Made by a program: the position numbers and the translations under genes
NCBI RefSeq assembly: GCF_000282335.1
Contig: NZ_AKJM01000134.1
Span: forward strand, 1 to 64,000
DNA length: 64,000 nt
From: Pseudomonas sp. GM48
GTDB lineage: Bacteria; Pseudomonadota; Gammaproteobacteria; Pseudomonadales; Pseudomonadaceae
Direction of reading: 5' to 3'
The notes under the pieces: generated by a model
Databases searched by the model: none
Seen by the model: only the letters and a program-made list of their open reading frames with translations
Told to the model about the DNA's origin: nothing
Shown: positions 42,109 to 51,485 of the stretch, one piece after another
Layout of the letters: every line of letters begins with the position of its first letter
Position numbering within the stretch: position 1 is the first letter of the stretch

Positions 42109-43254
42109 GTGATCAAATTGAAACTGGACAACGTGAACAAACAATTGGGCGGCGCGCGGATTCTTCGCGACGTCAGCCTGCAGATCGCTGCGGGTGAGTT
42201 CGTGGTGTTCGTTGGCCCTTCGGGCTGCGGCAAGTCGACTCTGCTGCGACTGATCGCCGGACTGGACTCGATCTGCGGCGGCGACCTGTTGATCGACGGG
42301 CGTCGGGTCAACGACCTGGAGCCGCGCGAGCGTGGCGTCGGCATGGTGTTTCAGTCTTATGCGCTGTACCCGCACATGAGCGTCTACGACAACATCAGCT
42401 TTGGTCTCAAACTGGCCAAGACGGAAAAGACCAGCCTGCGTGAGCGCGTGCTGAAAACGGCGCAAATCCTTCAGTTGGACAAACTGCTGCAACGCAAACC
42501 AAAGGAACTGTCTGGAGGGCAGCGTCAGCGTGTGGCAATGGGCAGAGCCATGGCGCGTGAGCCGGACATTTTGCTGTTCGATGAGCCGCTCTCCAATCTG
42601 GATGCATCCTTGCGGGTGCAGATGCGCAACGAAATCGCCCGGCTGCATGATCGACTGGGCTCGACCATGATCTACGTCACTCACGATCAAGTGGAAGCGA
42701 TGACCCTGGCCGACAAAATTGTCGTGCTCAATGGCGGTCGCGTAGAGCAGGTTGGCTCACCGCGCGAACTCTATGAGCGCCCGGCGAGCCGCTTTGTCGC
42801 CGGTTTTCTCGGTTCGCCCAGAATGAACTTTCTGGCGGCACGCCTGCATGCCCCGGGTGAAACCAGCCTGGTCGATACTCCCGTTCTGGGTATGACCTCC
42901 CTGCCCTTCGACAGCTCGAACCTGGCGGCGGACGCCCCACTGAGCCTGGGGATTCGCCCGGAACACGTGTCTCTCAAAGCGGCGCAGGGAACTGCCGGCG
43001 TCGTCGTGACCGGGGTCGAATACCTGGGCAGTGAAACCTATGTGCACCTCGATACAGGTCAGGACGAGCCACTGATCTGTCGCTGTGAGGTCAACGCCGG
43101 ATGGCGGGTGGGCGATCGGGTCGAGCTGCAACTGGAGTTCGACAATCTGCACCTGTTCGACGCCGAGGGCACGGTCTTGAGGCGCCACCCAAAAGCCATT
43201 GAAACCCTTCCGGATGGCGTCTCTCTGCGTTCGGCACGAGCAGGTGCCCTATGA
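42109..43254 (+). CDS. Sugar ABC transporter ATP-binding protein (MalK/UgpC type)
   Basis: The 381-residue ATPase has Walker A GPSGCGKST, signature LSGGQRQRVAMGRA, Walker B ILLFDEPLSNLD, the H-loop YVTHDQVEAMTLADKI and a C-terminal TOBE/regulatory domain (about 240-370). It begins with a GTG at 42109 with AAGGA eight bases before. The stop overlaps the GH32 start. Confidence 0.92.
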   Translation: MIKLKLDNVNKQLGGARILRDVSLQIAAGEFVVFVGPSGCGKSTLLRLIAGLDSICGGDLLIDGRRVNDLEPRERGVGMVFQSYALYPHMSVYDNISFGLKLAKTEKTSLRERVLKTAQILQLDKLLQRKPKELSGGQRQRVAMGRAMAREPDILLFDEPLSNLDASLRVQMRNEIARLHDRLGSTMIYVTHDQVEAMTLADKIVVLNGGRVEQVGSPRELYERPASRFVAGFLGSPRMNFLAARLHAPGETSLVDTPVLGMTSLPFDSSNLAADAPLSLGIRPEHVSLKAAQGTAGVVVTGVEYLGSETYVHLDTGQDEPLICRCEVNAGWRVGDRVELQLEFDNLHLFDAEGTVLRRHPKAIETLPDGVSLRSARAGAL

Positions 43255-44753
43255 CTGTGTATTTGAATCCTATGAACGACCCAATGTCTTCCGCCCTTGA
43301 CCTTGCGCAGCATGCGCTGAGTGATGGTCTGACTCGCGTCATCCACGATTATCGACCTGGTTATCATATTGCCCCCCCGGCAGGCTGGATGAACGATCCT
43401 AACGGGGTAGTGTACTTTCGTGGCGAATATCACGTGTTCTATCAACATTACCCCTTCGAAGCGAAATGGGGCCCGATGTATTGGGGGCACGCCAAGAGTG
43501 CCGATCTGGTTCATTGGCAGCACCTACCCATTGCGCTAGCACCCGGCGATGACTTCGATCGTGACGGTTGTTTTTCCGGTAGCGCGGTGGTGTGTGGAGA
43601 TACCTTGGCACTGATCTACACCGGACACACCTGGCTGGGGGAAGTGGGTGATGAACGCTTGATCCGTCAAGTCCAGTGCCTGGCCACCAGCACTGACGGC
43701 ATTCGGTTCGTCAAGCATGGCGCCGTCATCGAGAACGCGCCGCAAGACACGATCATGCACTTTCGTGACCCCAAGGTATGGCAGGAGGATGACTATTGGT
43801 ACCTGATTGCCGGCGCGCGTCTGGGTGATAAACCGCTACTGCCGCTATACCGTTCCACGGATCTGCACGCCTGGGAGTTCCTCGATTATGTGTCCAGCGG
43901 CAGCGAGGGCGATGGCTATATGTGGGAGTGCCCGGATCTGTTTCGACTGAACGGATGCGATGTGCTGTTGTACTCCCCCCAAGGAATGCCATCCCAAGGT
44001 TACGAACGGCTCAACAAGTACCAGACTGGTTATCGAGTGGGCCGACTCGACAGCGAATGGCACTTCACCGGCGGGCCTTTTATCGAGCTGGATAACGGCC
44101 ACGATTTCTATGCCGCGCAAACGCTACTGGCCGCCGACGGTCGGCGCCTTGTGTGGGCGTGGCTCGACATGTGGGAAAGCCCGATGCCGAGCCAGGCCCA
44201 TCACTGGTGCGGCATGCTCGGATTGCCACGCGAACTTGAACTGCATGCAGATCGTCTTTGCGTGTATCCGGCACGGGAGCTCACCGCACTGCGCAAGGCG
44301 CCATTGCCGGGCACGTCCTGGTGGGATGGTTCGGGAGCCCGATGGGTGCGGGAAGTGAATGGCGACAGGCTCGAAATCCATGTGCATCTGGATTTGCTCG
44401 GCTGCACCGACGGCCACCTGGGAATCGCGTTGCGCTGCAGCGATGATGGTCATGAGGAAACCCTGCTCTACTACGATGCATCACTGCAGCGTCTGGTGCT
44501 TGACCGCAACCGTTCGGGTGCACAAGTCACCGGTCAACGCAGCGTGGCGATAGACCCGACACAAGAGCGACTGGAACTGCGAGTGTTCCTCGATCGCTCG
44601 TCCATCGAGGTGTTCGACGAAAACGGGCGCTTCAGCCTCAGCAGTCGCCTCTACCCCCAGCCTGGCAGTCTGGGCGTGAAGCTCATTGCGAGCGGGAGTG
44701 GCGGGCGTGTCGCCATTCCCAGGGCATGGCCTCTCGGCTCTGGATGGCTGTGA
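43251..44753 (+). CDS. Glycoside hydrolase family 32 (sucrose hydrolase/beta-fructosidase)
   Basis: The 500-residue enzyme has the three GH32 catalytic boxes: nucleophile Asp in GWMNDPNG (about residue 47), transition-state Asp in FRDPKVW (about 169) and acid/base Glu in WECPDLF (about 225). A C-terminal beta-sandwich follows, with the family motif LRVFLDRSSIEVF. It has no signal peptide, so it acts in the cytosol on imported sucrose or short fructosides, giving free fructose for the kinase. Its start overlaps the ATPase stop (ATGA). Confidence 0.9.
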   Translation: MTVYLNPMNDPMSSALDLAQHALSDGLTRVIHDYRPGYHIAPPAGWMNDPNGVVYFRGEYHVFYQHYPFEAKWGPMYWGHAKSADLVHWQHLPIALAPGDDFDRDGCFSGSAVVCGDTLALIYTGHTWLGEVGDERLIRQVQCLATSTDGIRFVKHGAVIENAPQDTIMHFRDPKVWQEDDYWYLIAGARLGDKPLLPLYRSTDLHAWEFLDYVSSGSEGDGYMWECPDLFRLNGCDVLLYSPQGMPSQGYERLNKYQTGYRVGRLDSEWHFTGGPFIELDNGHDFYAAQTLLAADGRRLVWAWLDMWESPMPSQAHHWCGMLGLPRELELHADRLCVYPARELTALRKAPLPGTSWWDGSGARWVREVNGDRLEIHVHLDLLGCTDGHLGIALRCSDDGHEETLLYYDASLQRLVLDRNRSGAQVTGQRSVAIDPTQERLELRVFLDRSSIEVFDENGRFSLSSRLYPQPGSLGVKLIASGSGGRVAIPRAWPLGSGWL

Positions 44754-44845
44754 GCGGCGGATGGCTATGAGCAGCGTCATACGAGTCGCGAGAAGCGCAG
44801 GTCATGTGTCATGATTCTGCGTCAACCTGACCGGTCTCACCTCGC

Positions 44846-45838
44846 ATGACTTCAGTGAAAGACGTTGCACAGCTGGCCGGCGTGTCCCTGATGACGGTTT
44901 CTCGAGCGCTCAATAATCCGGAAAAACTGAGCCCCGAAACCCTTCAGCGGGTGCGTCGCGCCATTGATGAACTGCAGTTCGTACCGAGCCTGTCGGCGCG
45001 CAAGATGCGCGGCGACAACCTCCAGTCGCGAACCATCGGAGTGTTCGCGCTGGACACCGCGACCACACCGTTCGCGGTCGAGTTGCTGCTGTCCATCGAA
45101 CAGACCGCGCAGCAAGCCGGCTGGAATGTCTTTATCCTCAACCTGTTGAGCAACCCGCCCACCGACCAGAACATTGACCTGATGTTGTCGCACCGTCCCG
45201 ACGGGTTGATCTTCAGCGCCATGGGGTTTCGCCACGTGAACATTCCCGAGCGCTTGAAGAGCAAACCCCTGGTACTCGCTAATTGCCTGGCAGATGACAG
45301 TCGCTTGGTGAGTTATGTGCCAGACGACGAAACGGGGCAGTATCGAGCGGTACATCATGCCTTGAGCCAGGGCTATCGGCGCCCTCTGTGCATCAATCTG
45401 CCAAAACAGAGTCTGGCCTGGGGCCTGCGGCAAAAAGGCCTGCAGCGTGCCTGTCAGGCATTCGGACTGGCGCCTGACGCGCTCCTGCAATACAACCTTT
45501 CCGATCATGATGCCTATGGTGAAACCGCAGGTATCCTCGACCGGCATATCATTGATGGTCGTCCCCAGTTCGACATTCTGATCTGTGGCAACGACCGCAT
45601 TGCGTTTTGTGCCTATCAGCTGTTGTTGGGCCGAGGTCTGAAAATCCCCGACGATGTCGCCGTGCTCGGCTACGACAATATGATCGGTATCGCTGAGCTG
45701 TTCATCCCGCCGTTGACGACGGTGCAACTGCCGTACTACGAGATCGGTCGTAAGGCTGCCCAGCACCTGATCGAGACCATTGAGGTATCGGGAACCCAGC
45801 CAGTTAATTGTCCATTGGTGGTCAGGGCATCACTATAA
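44846..45838 (+). CDS. LacI-family sucrose-cluster repressor
   Basis: The 330-residue protein has a LacI helix-turn-helix with hinge (SVKDVAQLAGVSLMTVSRALNNPEKLSPETLQRV then PSLSARKMR) and a periplasmic-binding-like sugar domain (DILICGNDRIAFCAYQLL). It lies 92 bp after the GH32 gene and is the natural partner of the palindrome at 38943. The effector may be sucrose, fructose or a phosphate. Confidence 0.9.
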   Translation: MTSVKDVAQLAGVSLMTVSRALNNPEKLSPETLQRVRRAIDELQFVPSLSARKMRGDNLQSRTIGVFALDTATTPFAVELLLSIEQTAQQAGWNVFILNLLSNPPTDQNIDLMLSHRPDGLIFSAMGFRHVNIPERLKSKPLVLANCLADDSRLVSYVPDDETGQYRAVHHALSQGYRRPLCINLPKQSLAWGLRQKGLQRACQAFGLAPDALLQYNLSDHDAYGETAGILDRHIIDGRPQFDILICGNDRIAFCAYQLLLGRGLKIPDDVAVLGYDNMIGIAELFIPPLTTVQLPYYEIGRKAAQHLIETIEVSGTQPVNCPLVVRASL

Positions 45839-45885
45839 GAATTAGTTAATGTGGTGATAGCACACCCTTAAGTGGTGGACGCGGG

Positions 45886-46101
45886 TCACGCGAGCTTGAT
45901 GGCTCCGCCCTGAATATCGTCCCTCGCCATTCGTAAATCATTGGCGTCTTGGTTGAGTCGATGAATGAGGTTGAGCAATCGTTGGCGCAATACCTCATCT
46001 TGAAGCTGCTCGGCAGCACGCATCACCTCAAGCGCCGCTGCCTCATTGTTGCTGGCAACGGCGTCGAGCAGTTTGCGCATACTTCTTGATGGCCGATTCA
46101 T
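45886..46101 (-). CDS. Small conserved-type helical protein, unknown function
   Basis: The 71-residue protein begins MNRPSRSMRKLLDAVASNNEA and is predicted by composition to be almost wholly alpha-helical, with no cysteine and no membrane segment. GGGAGG eight bases before the ATG at 46101 is a strong ribosome site, which is why I accept it and prefer this start over a TTG at 46107. I do not recognise the family. It stands alone, convergent with the LacI gene. Confidence 0.6.
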   Translation of the reverse strand: MNRPSRSMRKLLDAVASNNEAAALEVMRAAEQLQDEVLRQRLLNLIHRLNQDANDLRMARDDIQGGAIKLA

Positions 46102-46396
46102 CTCCAACCCTCCCAGGTTTCAGTGACGCGAATCATATGGCCGGAATGTTTCGTCAGTGTTTCAGCTGCACGAACTGGTTTTGAGCCACCGGCGCCGGTT
46201 GATTTGACGCTAGTTAGAGTGGCGCCCATGAGGGGGCGATTACGCTTGTAGCGCCGATCCGAGATGAAGCTAAAGCGCTACTGTCAAGCCGGGCCTTTCC
46301 GGCTTGCGGCGTCTCGATCATGTAGTTAGCACCCGTAAGGAATGCTGCCCCGTCAGCTACACTGATTCGACGCATTGCCGCACCGAGACTTCGACC
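46102..46396. other. Intergenic region with repeat copy 2
   Basis: Besides the 40-bp repeat at 46117-46156, this 295-bp gap holds no supported gene. It should contain promoters for the small helical protein (leftward) and the patatin-like gene (rightward). An in-frame extension of the latter upstream of 46397 has no ribosome site. Confidence 0.4.
46117..46156. repeat. 40-bp dispersed repeat, copy 2
   Basis: It is identical at 38 of 40 positions to 32478-32517, same orientation. The second copy lies just upstream of the small helical-protein gene and continues into GTGTTTCAGCTGCACG, absent from copy 1. Confidence 0.6.
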
Positions 46397-47263
46397 ATGG
46401 CGACCAAAACCGCAATCGTATTCGCTGGCGGCGGCAGTTTGGGTGCGGTGCAGGTGGGCATGTTGCGGGCCCTGGTCGAGGCCAATGTTCGATGCGATAT
46501 GGTGGTTGGCGCTTCAGTGGGTGCCATCAACGGCGCCTATTTCGCCGCAAGGCCCGATGTCGAAGGCGTTGAGGCACTCGCCGGTTTCTGGCGTGGCCTG
46601 CGTAAAACGGACATTTTTCCCCTGTCCTGGCTTGATACCTGTAGGGGACTGATCAAACGGCGTGGCTTTCTGTTGCAGCCGGCGGCCTTGAACCGTTTGC
46701 TGGGTCAGGCACTGCCCATTCATCGCATTGAGGATGCGGCGCTGCCTCTGTACATCGTCACCACCGACCTGCTCAGCGGTGTCGAGACGGTTCTGTCCAG
46801 TGGCGAACTCGAGCAGGCGTTACTGGCCAGCGCTGCCATCCCGCTGGTGTTCCCCTGCGTACAAATCGCCGATCAGTTCCTGGTTGACGGCGGCGTGGCA
46901 AGCAATACACCTATCTCGACTGCCGTAGCCTTGGGAGCCACCAACGTCGTGGTAATCCCCACCGGGGTGAGTTGCGCCCTGACACAGCCACCCCGAGGCC
47001 TGGTCGCCTTAGCCCTGCACACCGTCAACCTGATGAGCATGCGCCAGTTGGTGAGTGACATCGAACACTTCCGCACTCTCACCAGCCTGCACATCGTCCC
47101 GCCCTTGTGCCCTGTGGATGTCTCGGTGTTCAACTTTGACCAGACCGAGTCTTTGCTGCAGCGCGCCTATGAGCAGACTCTCCGGTGGCTGGAACGTGGG
47201 GGGCTCGAACGCACCAAGGTACCGGGTGCCCTGACCATCCATTCACATGCCCATGAGCATTGA
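46397..47263 (+). CDS. Patatin-like phospholipase
   Basis: The 288-residue protein has the patatin catalytic set: oxyanion loop GGGSLGAVQVG, nucleophile elbow VGASVGAINGAY (GxSxG) and the catalytic Asp in VDGGVASNTPIS. It has no signal peptide, so it is a cytosolic or membrane-associated acyl hydrolase. The ATG at 46397 begins directly at the domain. Confidence 0.87.
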   Translation: MATKTAIVFAGGGSLGAVQVGMLRALVEANVRCDMVVGASVGAINGAYFAARPDVEGVEALAGFWRGLRKTDIFPLSWLDTCRGLIKRRGFLLQPAALNRLLGQALPIHRIEDAALPLYIVTTDLLSGVETVLSSGELEQALLASAAIPLVFPCVQIADQFLVDGGVASNTPISTAVALGATNVVVIPTGVSCALTQPPRGLVALALHTVNLMSMRQLVSDIEHFRTLTSLHIVPPLCPVDVSVFNFDQTESLLQRAYEQTLRWLERGGLERTKVPGALTIHSHAHEH

Positions 47264-47466
47264 GTGATGGCTCAATGCGTGCTGCGCTTAAGCGCCAGGG
47301 GCACTCAACTGTACCTCCATCAGGAACACCTAAAGCGTAGCCGGGCCCAGTTGGCCCGAAGTAGCGACACATGGTTGCTTCTAGCATTAGCGCCCTCTCC
47401 TGCTCGACCTCTATCGCCTCAGTCCAAGCCCACAGCGGCAGGAAAAGCGACGATGTCATTCTGCAC

Positions 47467-49362
47467 TCAGCCGGGTCGTGAAATGCCGTGATGACGCAGT
47501 TTGCGATAGAGCGTATTTCGGCTGATTCCCAGGCGGGCGGCAACATGGGCGATATGCCAGTGTTCCGCCTCAATCAACGTCAGCAGCGTCTGCCGTTCGG
47601 ATACGCCCAGCGGATTTTCGGCCAGCGCGGCTGTCGCTGGCGCTGCCGGCAACAACTCCGCCAAGTCGTCCAGGGTGACACGCCCCTCCAACGCCAACGC
47701 AACCAGTGTGCGCAGACACGTACGCAGCTGCCGCACATTGCCTGGCCAAGGCTGCGTCAGCAGGCGCTCTCTGACGCCCGCCTCCAGCCGAACCCTGGCC
47801 CCTGCTGCTTCCTCGCGCAGCAATAGGTCGAGCAAACGGCCCTTGTCTGAACGCTCGCGCAACGGCGGGAGCTGCACGGCGAACCCGGCAATGCGATAAA
47901 ACAGATCTTCGCGAAAACGCCCTTCGGCCACACAGGCATGCAGATCCTGGTGGCTGGCACTGATAAGGCGTACGTCGAGCGGACGTGCCGTCGCGCCGCC
48001 TAGCGGCACCACTTGACGCTCCTCCAGCACACGCAACAGGCGAGTCTGTAACGCCAGTGGCATATCGGCGATCTCATCGAGAAATAGAATGCCGCCATGG
48101 GCCTGCTCCAGCTTACCGATCATCCCGTCCTTGCGTGCGCCAGTGAAGCTGCCGCCGCGATAGCCGAACAGCTCGCTCTCGATCAGCGTTTCTGGAATGG
48201 CCGCGCAATTGATCGCCACAAACGGCTGGCTCGCTCTGGAGCTGGCACGATGCAGCGCCGCAGCAAAAGCTTCTTTGCCGGTACCGGTTTCGCCCTGTAA
48301 GAACACCGGAACGTCACGCTCCAAAACACGCAATGCGCGAGCAAAACCGCGTTGCAGGCGCGGGTCTTCCAGGCACACATGCACGTCGTTGATTTTGGGG
48401 ATTGCAGGAGTGACTGAAGGCACCTGGCGTAAGGGTTCTCGCACCTGTCCGTAGAGCAGGCGTCCATCCACCAGCCGCATTGGCCAACAGACACTCGGCT
48501 GAGAGCTGGCCTGACTCATCACCTGATCGATAGGTGTTTCCATCAGCATCGTCAGAGATTGCCCAACCACCTGCTCACGGCTGAGGCCCAGCAGATCCAG
48601 CGCAGCGTCATTGACTGAACTGATACGGGCACTCTCATCGAAACTGAGCAGACCTTCACCCAGCAGCCCGACGAAGCCTGCCTCAGGGTGGAAGCGCAGC
48701 AAGTATCGCTGCGGATCATGCCCCAAGAAAAAACTGCTCTCGATCAACTTGGCTGACAGGTTGGTTAACGCCATGGCCTTGAACTGTTGCTGAAGACTTT
48801 GTTCCTCCCGCACCGATGAGAGGTTGAGCACGGCAAGCAACTCGCCGCTGGCATCAAATATCGGGCTGGCTGAACACGTCAAGCCGACGTGCTTACCCCG
48901 GAAATGTTCATCACGACGGATGGTGACGTGCTGTCGCTCGACCAAGCAGGTGCCGACCCCGTTGGTACCCTCGCAGTCTTCGCTCCATACCGAACCGAGC
49001 CATAGTCCGGAGCGCTGGAACTCGGCGCCCTCGGATTCGTTGAAAACACTGTCAATCGCCACGCCACGAGCATCGGTGAGTAGCACCACATGGCCGTCAC
49101 GCCCGAGTTGTTGGTGCAAACTGCTCATCTGCCAGTGCGCCACGGAGATGATGTGTTCCAGTGGCGCGCGGTGATCCTGTAAGCGTGGATGCTCAACGAC
49201 ATTAGGCGCGCGGCGGCTGGCGGGATCGAGCTGATGCTGATCCAGGCAACGGCGCCAAGACCGTGTGATAGCCAGGTCAGTCGTGAGGCCATGGCTGGCT
49301 GGAGTGCCCTGCACGGCTTGGAGCACTTGTTGGGCATGGGCGTTGATCAAGGCCGGCTTCAT
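47467..49362 (-). CDS. Sigma-54-dependent transcriptional activator (AcoR type)
   Basis: The 631-residue protein has an N-terminal GAF sensor (about 60-210), a PAS-like segment (about 215-280), a sigma-54 AAA+ domain with Walker A QGETGTGKEAF, the loop GGSFTGARKDG (a GAFTGA variant with Ser), Walker B FLDEIADMPL, and a Fis-type helix-turn-helix at the end (HVAARLGISRNTLYRKL). It is divergent from the flavin monooxygenase at 49608, whose promoter is of sigma-54 type, so it is the likely activator. Confidence 0.9.
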   Translation of the reverse strand: MKPALINAHAQQVLQAVQGTPASHGLTTDLAITRSWRRCLDQHQLDPASRRAPNVVEHPRLQDHRAPLEHIISVAHWQMSSLHQQLGRDGHVVLLTDARGVAIDSVFNESEGAEFQRSGLWLGSVWSEDCEGTNGVGTCLVERQHVTIRRDEHFRGKHVGLTCSASPIFDASGELLAVLNLSSVREEQSLQQQFKAMALTNLSAKLIESSFFLGHDPQRYLLRFHPEAGFVGLLGEGLLSFDESARISSVNDAALDLLGLSREQVVGQSLTMLMETPIDQVMSQASSQPSVCWPMRLVDGRLLYGQVREPLRQVPSVTPAIPKINDVHVCLEDPRLQRGFARALRVLERDVPVFLQGETGTGKEAFAAALHRASSRASQPFVAINCAAIPETLIESELFGYRGGSFTGARKDGMIGKLEQAHGGILFLDEIADMPLALQTRLLRVLEERQVVPLGGATARPLDVRLISASHQDLHACVAEGRFREDLFYRIAGFAVQLPPLRERSDKGRLLDLLLREEAAGARVRLEAGVRERLLTQPWPGNVRQLRTCLRTLVALALEGRVTLDDLAELLPAAPATAALAENPLGVSERQTLLTLIEAEHWHIAHVAARLGISRNTLYRKLRHHGISRPG

Positions 49363-49446
49363 TGTTCTTGTTCTCCGTTACGGTCAGGACACGGGGCTGT
49401 TCGAAGCTTATATGAAAAGATCGCAACGAGCGCTTTTCGCACCGAG

Positions 49447-49459
49447 TGACACACTGTCA
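49447..49459. promoter_or_regulatory. Candidate upstream activator site
   Basis: TGACACACTGTCA is a perfect dyad (TGACA/TGTCA, 3-nt spacer) about 100 bp before the sigma-54 promoter. A half-site GTGACAT follows at about 49479. The position suits binding of the AcoR-type activator. Confidence 0.45.
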
Positions 49460-49547
49460 TCCGCCATTCCCGAAATCGTGACATAGATCCGAGTCAAAGC
49501 CTGAGCACTACTGCGGCAGCCGCTCTGCAACGGGGCTTTCATGAAGA

Positions 49548-49563
49548 TGGCCCGGAGCTTGCT
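49548..49563 (+). promoter_or_regulatory. Sigma-54 (-24/-12) promoter
   Basis: TGGCCCGGAGCTTGCT has the invariant GG and GC ten bases apart, close to the TGGCAC-N5-TTGCW consensus. Transcription would start about 35 bases before the monooxygenase ATG. The same bases are partly palindromic, so chance is possible, but the divergent sigma-54 activator supports the call. Confidence 0.68.
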
Positions 49564-49607
49564 CCAGGGCAAGTTGTTACTAAAACAACAAGATCGGGAG
49601 AGGCTCC

Positions 49608-51431
49608 ATGAACATCGCTATCGAAACACCTCTGCAAACACCAACTGCTCAACTCGCGGCCTGGGTCGAGAACCTCGGCGAGCGTCTCGCCCAACGTGAA
49701 TTGGACGGCGCGCTGGAATTGTTTGCCGAAGAGTGTCACTGGCGTGACCTGCTACTTTTCAGCTGGAACCTGGTGACCCTGGAAGGCAAGCCTGCCATCC
49801 GGGACATGCTCGAAACACGCCTCGATCAGACTCGTCCTGGGCGATGGAAACTGGAAGGTGAGGCGACGCTCAATAACGGTGTGCTCGAAGGTTGGATCAG
49901 CCTGGAGACCGATGCGGCGCGAGGTAAAGGCTACGTGCGTCTAAAGGAGGGCCTGTGCTGGACGCTGCTGACGGCCATGCGTGAGCTCAAAGGTTTTGAA
50001 GAACCCAGTGGCCGCCGTCGTCCGATGGGTGCCAGTCATGGTCACGCCCACGCCGACAAACGCAACTGGCTGGAGCGCCGTCGTGATGAAGAAGCTTCGC
50101 TGGGCATCAACACACAACCTTACTGCCTGATCGTGGGCGGCGGCCAGGGTGGGCTGGGGCTTGCTGCGCGGCTCAAGCGAATGGGCGTGCCAACGCTGAT
50201 CGTCGACAAAGCCGAGCGTCCTGGCGATCAGTGGCGCGGTCGCTACAAGTCGCTGTGCCTGCACGACCCTGTCTGGTACGACCATATGCCATACCTGCCC
50301 TTCCCCGATCACTGGCCAGTTTTCACCCCAAAAGACCAGATTGGCGACTGGCTGGAGATGTACAGCAAAGTCATGGAGCTCAATTATTGGCCGCGTACAG
50401 AATGCGTGAGCGCCAGTTTTGACGAGCAAAGTGGCACCTGGAAGGTTGAAGTGCAGCGCGATGGCGAGCGTGTGACTTTACAGCCTACCCAGTTGATCCT
50501 CGCCACCGGCATGTCTGGCGTACCCAATGTTCCTGGTTATCCGGGTGCCGAGGTTTTCAATGGCCAGCAGCATCATTCCAGCTGCCATCCCGGCGGAGAC
50601 GCCTGGCGCGGCAAGCGCGCGGTGGTCATCGGTGCGAACAATTCGGCTCACGATATCTGCGCCGACCTGGTGGAGAACGGCGCCGAGGTGACCATGGTGC
50701 AACGCTCGAGCACCCACATCGTGCGTTCCGATAGCCTAATGGATCTCGTCTTCGGCGGGCTCTACTCCGAAGACGCCCTGGAGTCGGGTTTGACCACTGA
50801 TAAGGCGGACATGCTGTTCGCCTCGATCCCCTACAAGGTGATGCCAAGCTTTCATCAACCCATCTTTGACGCGATCAAGGAGCGTGACAAGGACTTCTAC
50901 GAGCGCCTGGCCAAGGCCGGCTTCATGCTCGATTTCGGTGACGACGAGTCTGGCCTGTTCATGAAGTATGTACGCCGTGGTTCTGGTTACTACATCGACG
51001 TCGGCGCCTCCGAACTGATCGCTAATGGCACGATCAAGCTCAAGAGCGCGCCTGGCCTGGGTGTCGAACGCATCGAAGCAGATGCCGTCGTACTCAACGA
51101 TGGCTGCCGACTACCGGCAGATCTGATCGTCTACGCCACGGGCTATGGCTCAATGAATGGTTGGGCGGCGAAGCTGATTTCCCAGGAAGTCGCTGACAAG
51201 GTCGGCCGCTGCTGGGGCTTGGGTTCCGGAACCACGAATGATCCTGGCCCCTACGAGGGCGAACTGCGCAACATGTGGAAGCCAACACAGCAGGAAAACC
51301 TCTGGTTCCACGGTGGCAACCTGCATCAGTCACGGCATTATTCGCTGTATCTGGCGCTGCAGTTAAAAGCGCGCTTCGAAGGCATCGACACATCCGTCTA
51401 TGGCCTTGCCGAGAGTCACCACACTGGCTGA
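49608..51431 (+). CDS. FAD/NAD(P)-binding flavin monooxygenase with N-terminal NTF2-like domain
   Basis: The 607-residue protein has an NTF2/SnoaL-like domain (about 10-130) and a flavoprotein monooxygenase core. The FAD motif is LIVGGGQGGLGLAARLKRMG (174-193), the second dinucleotide motif is VVIGANNSAHDICADL (about 340-355), and the end VYATGYGSMNGW is typical of the Trk/YUC-like class B group. The substrate is unknown. It is controlled by the divergent AcoR-type activator through a -24/-12 promoter. Confidence 0.87.
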   Translation: MNIAIETPLQTPTAQLAAWVENLGERLAQRELDGALELFAEECHWRDLLLFSWNLVTLEGKPAIRDMLETRLDQTRPGRWKLEGEATLNNGVLEGWISLETDAARGKGYVRLKEGLCWTLLTAMRELKGFEEPSGRRRPMGASHGHAHADKRNWLERRRDEEASLGINTQPYCLIVGGGQGGLGLAARLKRMGVPTLIVDKAERPGDQWRGRYKSLCLHDPVWYDHMPYLPFPDHWPVFTPKDQIGDWLEMYSKVMELNYWPRTECVSASFDEQSGTWKVEVQRDGERVTLQPTQLILATGMSGVPNVPGYPGAEVFNGQQHHSSCHPGGDAWRGKRAVVIGANNSAHDICADLVENGAEVTMVQRSSTHIVRSDSLMDLVFGGLYSEDALESGLTTDKADMLFASIPYKVMPSFHQPIFDAIKERDKDFYERLAKAGFMLDFGDDESGLFMKYVRRGSGYYIDVGASELIANGTIKLKSAPGLGVERIEADAVVLNDGCRLPADLIVYATGYGSMNGWAAKLISQEVADKVGRCWGLGSGTTNDPGPYEGELRNMWKPTQQENLWFHGGNLHQSRHYSLYLALQLKARFEGIDTSVYGLAESHHTG

Positions 51432-51439
51432 GTCAAATG

Positions 51440-51461
51440 GCGCCCAGCCGTGGCTGGGCGC
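51440..51461. terminator. Bidirectional terminator between convergent genes
   Basis: GCGCCCAGCC and GGCTGGGCGC form a perfect inverted repeat between the stop codons of the monooxygenase and the rhodanese fusion. No T-run follows in either direction, so termination may need Rho. Confidence 0.5.
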
Positions 51462-51485
51462 TGCACAACCTATGGAGTGGCCACC

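Noticed and set aside
44852..45766. Long minus-strand frame opposite the LacI gene
   Set aside because: The LacI helix-turn-helix and sugar domain are on the plus strand; the mirror frame resembles nothing.
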